NCBI GenBank assembly: GCA_030637505.1
Contig: DAOWGJ010000146.1
Coordinates: 1 to 7,670 of the forward strand
Origin: Holophagae bacterium
GTDB taxonomy: Bacteria > Acidobacteriota > Thermoanaerobaculia > Thermoanaerobaculales > Sulfomarinibacteraceae
Direction of reading: 5' to 3'
Length of the DNA stretch: 7,670 bases
Position 1 is the stretch's first letter. Each line of letters begins with the position of its first letter. A program made the translations under genes and the position numbers. Positions 5,636 through 7,670 of the stretch are shown here, in pieces. The notes under the pieces were generated by a model. The model ran no database searches and had not been told where the DNA came from. It saw only the letters and a list, made by a program, of their open reading frames with translations.

Positions 5636-6339
5636 CTTTTGGCCTCCTGGTTGTCGAAGACATCAATGAAGGCGCGAAATATGCCTTCGAAGGGATCGCC
5701 GGCGAGAGCCTCGAGGTCAATCCTCACTGTCTCTCGGTCTCCCCTGGCCAGTGACCCGGTCAGTGCGTTTTGCCCCGAATCGGCGGTGTTGATCGAGACC
5801 TGTTTGAGGTAGGGCAGAAGGATTTCTCGCGGCAGTCCAAGGCGGTCTTCAAAATCGCCGAACACCTTGGACCACAGCAGCGTCGTGAAATTGCCGCCGA
5901 GTACGCACAGCGCGTGGTACAGGGGTTTCAACTCAGGCCGGAGGGCCCGTGTGGGATTTTTCAGGGCCGGAAAGGCCTCGTGGAATCTGATGCCTCCCTC
6001 TTCCTCGATGAAGGGGATTGAACGGTATGTTTCGATATCGTAGAGCTCAGGCCCGAAGGTCATCAGTGGATGGAGGCCGGCAACGCCCTTGAGGGTTCGG
6101 CTGCCCGAGAAGTGAATCGAGACTTTCTCCCGGTGAAACGGGTGGCACTCGAAGAATGTCTCCAGAGCGTCATCGTTGACGGCAGCAAGGATGACGTCAG
6201 CCTCGGCCAGAGCCTCCTCCGGAGTCGAAGTCTCCTTCCTGTGCCACCGGACACAGGACTGCTGTTCGAGTTGCAGGTAATGGGCCATGTGGGTCGCCAC
6301 ACGCCCGCGGCCGATCAGGCCATAGGTAGGTCTATCCAT
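5632..6339 (-). CDS. panG: Rossmann-fold DUF2520-type protein, probable PanG-family ketopantoate reductase
   Basis: A 235-residue protein starting with a nucleotide-binding Rossmann motif, YGLIGRGRVATHM (6-18, GxGxxA type). This is followed by EADVILAAVND (46-56) and then segments typical of the DUF2520 family: HFSGSRTLKGVAGLHPLMTFG (76-96), a helix with ALCVLGGNFTTLLW (143-156), and ALTGSLARGDRETV (192-205). No canonical PanE (ketopantoate reductase) is visible in the operon although every other step to 4'-phosphopantetheine is encoded, so this first gene very probably fills that step: NADPH-dependent reduction of ketopantoate to pantoate. Known precedent: PanG, described as the sole ketopantoate reductase of Francisella, with homologues in Enterococcus faecalis and Clostridioides difficile. 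The assignment to PanG rests on context plus family resemblance from memory. It is somewhat shorter than many DUF2520 proteins (~280). The ATG at 6339 has GGAAGG eleven bases upstream. First gene of the operon. Confidence 0.78.
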   Translation of the reverse strand: MDRPTYGLIGRGRVATHMAHYLQLEQQSCVRWHRKETSTPEEALAEADVILAAVNDDALETFFECHPFHREKVSIHFSGSRTLKGVAGLHPLMTFGPELYDIETYRSIPFIEEEGGIRFHEAFPALKNPTRALRPELKPLYHALCVLGGNFTTLLWSKVFGDFEDRLGLPREILLPYLKQVSINTADSGQNALTGSLARGDRETVRIDLEALAGDPFEGIFRAFIDVFDNQEAKR

Positions 6340-6422
6340 ACGGTACCTGTCCTTCCGATCAAGTCCGTCAAAAAAAATTTGGGCTGCTTCGCGTCATCGT
6401 CCGATCGGGATCAATGCGCGCC

Positions 6423-6458
6423 CAGAGTCACAATAGGCCACTTCAGATTCGGAATCAA
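6423..6458 (-). promoter_or_regulatory. Candidate promoter of the panG operon
   Basis: Read on the - strand, TTGATT (6453-6458, 4 of 6 to TTGACA) and TATTGT (6430-6435, 4 of 6 to TATAAT) are separated by exactly 17 bases. Transcription would begin near 6423, giving a leader of about 84 bases before the panG ATG at 6339. The leader has an 8-T run (6370-6377) without a convincing preceding stem. Only a consensus match supports this. Confidence 0.35.
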
Positions 6459-6483
6459 CCGATGCGTCAGACGGCGACTCCGA

Positions 6484-6496
6484 TATGATGCGCCAA
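6484..6496 (+). promoter_or_regulatory. ribD: Candidate -10 element for a leaderless ribD transcript
   Basis: TATGAT (6484-6489, 5 of 6 to TATAAT) ends six bases before the A of the ribD ATG, so the expected transcription start coincides with the start codon. No SD-like sequence precedes that ATG, which agrees with a leaderless message. No good -35 element is seen 16-19 bases upstream, so the promoter may be weak or activator-dependent, or not a promoter at all. Confidence 0.35.
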
Positions 6497-7626
6497 TGGA
6501 CTTTTCTGCCTGGTCCGACGACGACCGCCGCTGGATGGAGCGAGCCCTGGCTCTGGCGCGGCGGGGCGAGGGCCGAACGGCGCCCAATCCTCCGGTCGGG
6601 GCGGTGGTGGTGCACGACGATTGTGTGGTCGGAGAGGGGTTTCATGCCCTGGCAGGAGAACCCCACGCCGAAATTGTCGCCCTGTGCCAGGCCGGCGACC
6701 GCGCCAGAGGTGCTGTTGCCTTTGTCACCCTCGAGCCATGCACCCACCACGGACGAACTCCCCCGTGCACCGAGGCCCTGATCGATGCCGGCGTCTCCCG
6801 TGTGATCATCGGATGCGAGGATCCGAACCCTCGCGTCCGAGGCGGTGGCGCCCGGAACCTGGAATCAGCAGGCATCACCGTCGAGCTCGGCCTGTGTGGA
6901 ACCGAATGCCAACGGCTGATCGCTCCATTTGCACACCACATTTCAACCGGCCGACCCTTCACGACCCTCAAGGCCGCTGTGACCCTCGACGGAAATACCG
7001 CCACGGCGACGGGTCAATCGCAGTGGATCTCCAGTGAGACCGCCAGGCACGAGGCTCACCAGCAGAGAAACTCCGTCGACGCCATCATGATCGGCGTCGA
7101 AACTGCAATTGTGGACGACCCGAGATTGACCACCAGAGGAATCGAGGATGGGCGGGACCCGGTTCGGGTGGTTGTAGACTCGACACTTCGGTTGCCATTG
7201 GAATCAGCGATTCTCCACCTGGACTCGCCGTCCCCGACCCTGATCGCCACCACCGGCAAGGCTCCGCAGGAGCGCATTGACGCCGTCCGCGCCACCGGCG
7301 CCGACGTCATGTTCGTTGGATCCGATGCCGAGGGAAGAGTTGATCTCGCAACCCTCTGGACCTTTCTGGGAGGCCGGAATATCCAGCATCTCCTGGTCGA
7401 AGGTGGGGCCACCCTCAATCAGGCAGTCTTGGAGGCGGGGTTGGTGCAACGAATGATGGTCATCCTGTGTCCCCTGATACTCGGGGGCGATAACGCGCCC
7501 GGCATTTTCCGGGGCCGGGGTGTCGGTGCCTTGGACGACGCCCTACGGCTGAGAGATCTCCGGGCACGGGACTGCGGCCCGGATTTGATCATCGAGGGAG
7601 GGGTAGAGCCATGTTCAATGGACTGA
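6496..7626 (+). CDS. ribD: Bifunctional riboflavin biosynthesis protein: diaminohydroxyphosphoribosylaminopyrimidine deaminase / 5-amino-6-(5-phosphoribosylamino)uracil reductase
   Basis: RibD performs two successive steps of riboflavin synthesis: deamination of the pyrimidine ring and NADPH-dependent reduction of the ribosyl chain. The 376-residue product is close to the E. coli 367. The N-terminal deaminase domain (about 10-145) has APNPPVGAVVV (29-39), the zinc and catalytic HAE (57-59), and PCTHHGRTPPC (81-91) supplying Cys82 and Cys91. The C-terminal reductase domain (about 153-372) shows GRPFTTLKAAVTLDG (152-166), the SQWISSETAR segment, GVETAIVDDPRLT (200-212), DPVRVVVD, HLLVEGGATLN (298-308), and CPLILGGDNAPG (325-336). 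The open frame extends far upstream to 6070 antisense to panG, but ATG 6496 is the right start by family length; it lacks an SD (see the leaderless proposal). It diverges from the CoA operon and overlaps the next start, ribE, by 16 bases. Confidence 0.96.
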   Translation: MDFSAWSDDDRRWMERALALARRGEGRTAPNPPVGAVVVHDDCVVGEGFHALAGEPHAEIVALCQAGDRARGAVAFVTLEPCTHHGRTPPCTEALIDAGVSRVIIGCEDPNPRVRGGGARNLESAGITVELGLCGTECQRLIAPFAHHISTGRPFTTLKAAVTLDGNTATATGQSQWISSETARHEAHQQRNSVDAIMIGVETAIVDDPRLTTRGIEDGRDPVRVVVDSTLRLPLESAILHLDSPSPTLIATTGKAPQERIDAVRATGADVMFVGSDAEGRVDLATLWTFLGGRNIQHLLVEGGATLNQAVLEAGLVQRMMVILCPLILGGDNAPGIFRGRGVGALDDALRLRDLRARDCGPDLIIEGGVEPCSMD

Positions 7627-7670
7627 TCCAAGGGGTCGGCATCATCTGTTAGATTCGAAGTGCGAACCAC
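7611..7670 (+). pseudogene. ribE: Start of riboflavin synthase alpha-type gene, interrupted by TAG at codon 14 (cut by window end)
   Basis: Riboflavin synthase converts two 6,7-dimethyl-8-ribityllumazines to riboflavin and usually follows ribD. A strong SD, GGGAGGGG (7596-7603), lies seven bases before the ATG at 7611 inside the end of ribD. The encoded MFNGLIQGVGII matches the family's N-terminus (E. coli begins MFTGIVQG). Then TGT is followed by an in-frame TAG (7650-7652). Reading from 7648 in the +1 frame gives VRFEVRT, which would plausibly continue the first beta-strand pattern, so a single extra base around 7641-7650 could explain the break. This could be a true frameshift, a sequence error, or a short leader peptide. 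The rest of the gene is outside the window, so pseudogene status is provisional. Confidence 0.55.

Larger units (their letters stand above)
1757..6339 (-). other. Pantothenate / CoA biosynthesis operon (panG-panB-panC-coaC-coaB-coaX-panD)
   Basis: Seven genes on one strand overlap at every junction. The overlaps are ATGA for panG/panB, panB/panC, coaC/coaB and coaB/coaX, 14 bases for panC/coaC, and 7 bases for coaX/panD. This leaves no room for internal terminators and implies one transcript with coupled translation. The gene order follows the pathway roughly from ketopantoate formation to 4'-phosphopantetheine, with panD last. CoaD and CoaE, the last two enzymes, are not in the window. Confidence 0.9.

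Noticed and set aside
4898..5812. Long + strand open frame antisense to panB and panG
   Set aside because: Shadow of G+C-rich coding on the other strand, where panB and panG have full motif sets; the antisense product has no recognisable motifs.
6340..6371. TTGACG (reading 6371 to 6366 on the - strand) as a -35 element for panG
   Set aside because: No -10-like sequence lies 16-18 bases downstream, and the position would put the transcription start at or past the panG ATG.
6366..6400. T8 run in the panG leader as an intrinsic attenuator
   Set aside because: No stable stem directly precedes the run on the - strand; only short partial pairings.
6340..6495. FMN riboswitch upstream of ribD
   Set aside because: The gap is barely long enough and I see none of the conserved RFN element segments; the likely ribD transcript is leaderless.
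7650..7652. TAG read as an amino acid (recoded stop) in ribE
   Set aside because: panD ends naturally in TAG at the normal family length, so TAG acts as a stop in this genome; a frameshift explains ribE more simply.

Overview
This is a bacterial chromosomal window with high G+C and densely packed genes that often overlap by a few bases. Strong Shine-Dalgarno sequences (AAGGAGGTG, AGGAGG, AAGGAG) precede several starts. Nothing in it looks mobile: no insertion sequence, phage gene, tRNA, rRNA or CRISPR array. The phylum cannot be fixed from the sequence. Gene content and codon use suggest a high-GC, probably Gram-negative-type lineage. However, the separate coaB and coaC genes and the PanG-type reductase resemble what is known from enterococci and streptococci.

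Left part (2-1565, + strand): the end of a molybdenum hydroxylase (xanthine dehydrogenase family) operon. It holds the C-terminus of the molybdopterin subunit, including the catalytic Glu region, then a complete FAD-binding subunit whose cysteine-rich insertion suggests an extra [4Fe-4S] cluster. The small 2Fe-2S subunit is not in the window and may lie upstream. A gap of about 190 bases (1566-1756) separates this from the convergent operon on the other strand. It holds stem-loops and no gene I can support.

Centre (6339 down to 1757, - strand): seven genes in the order panG-panB-panC-coaC-coaB-coaX-panD, every junction overlapping by 4 to 14 bases. Together they would carry 2-ketoisovalerate and aspartate all the way to 4'-phosphopantetheine. 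PanB makes ketopantoate, the PanG-like protein is the likely ketopantoate reductase, PanD makes beta-alanine and PanC joins the two halves. CoaX phosphorylates pantothenate, CoaB adds cysteine and CoaC decarboxylates. Only the last two CoA steps (coaD, coaE) are missing. The operon is unusual in using separate CoaC and CoaB proteins, with CoaB resembling the stand-alone streptococcal type. It also has a short PanC and a DUF2520-type protein where panE might be expected.

Right part (6340-7670): a 156-base divergent region with a back-to-back candidate promoter pair, then ribD on the + strand (probably leaderless). Overlapping the end of ribD is the start of a riboflavin synthase gene (ribE) with a strong ribosome binding site but an in-frame TAG at codon 14, before the window ends.
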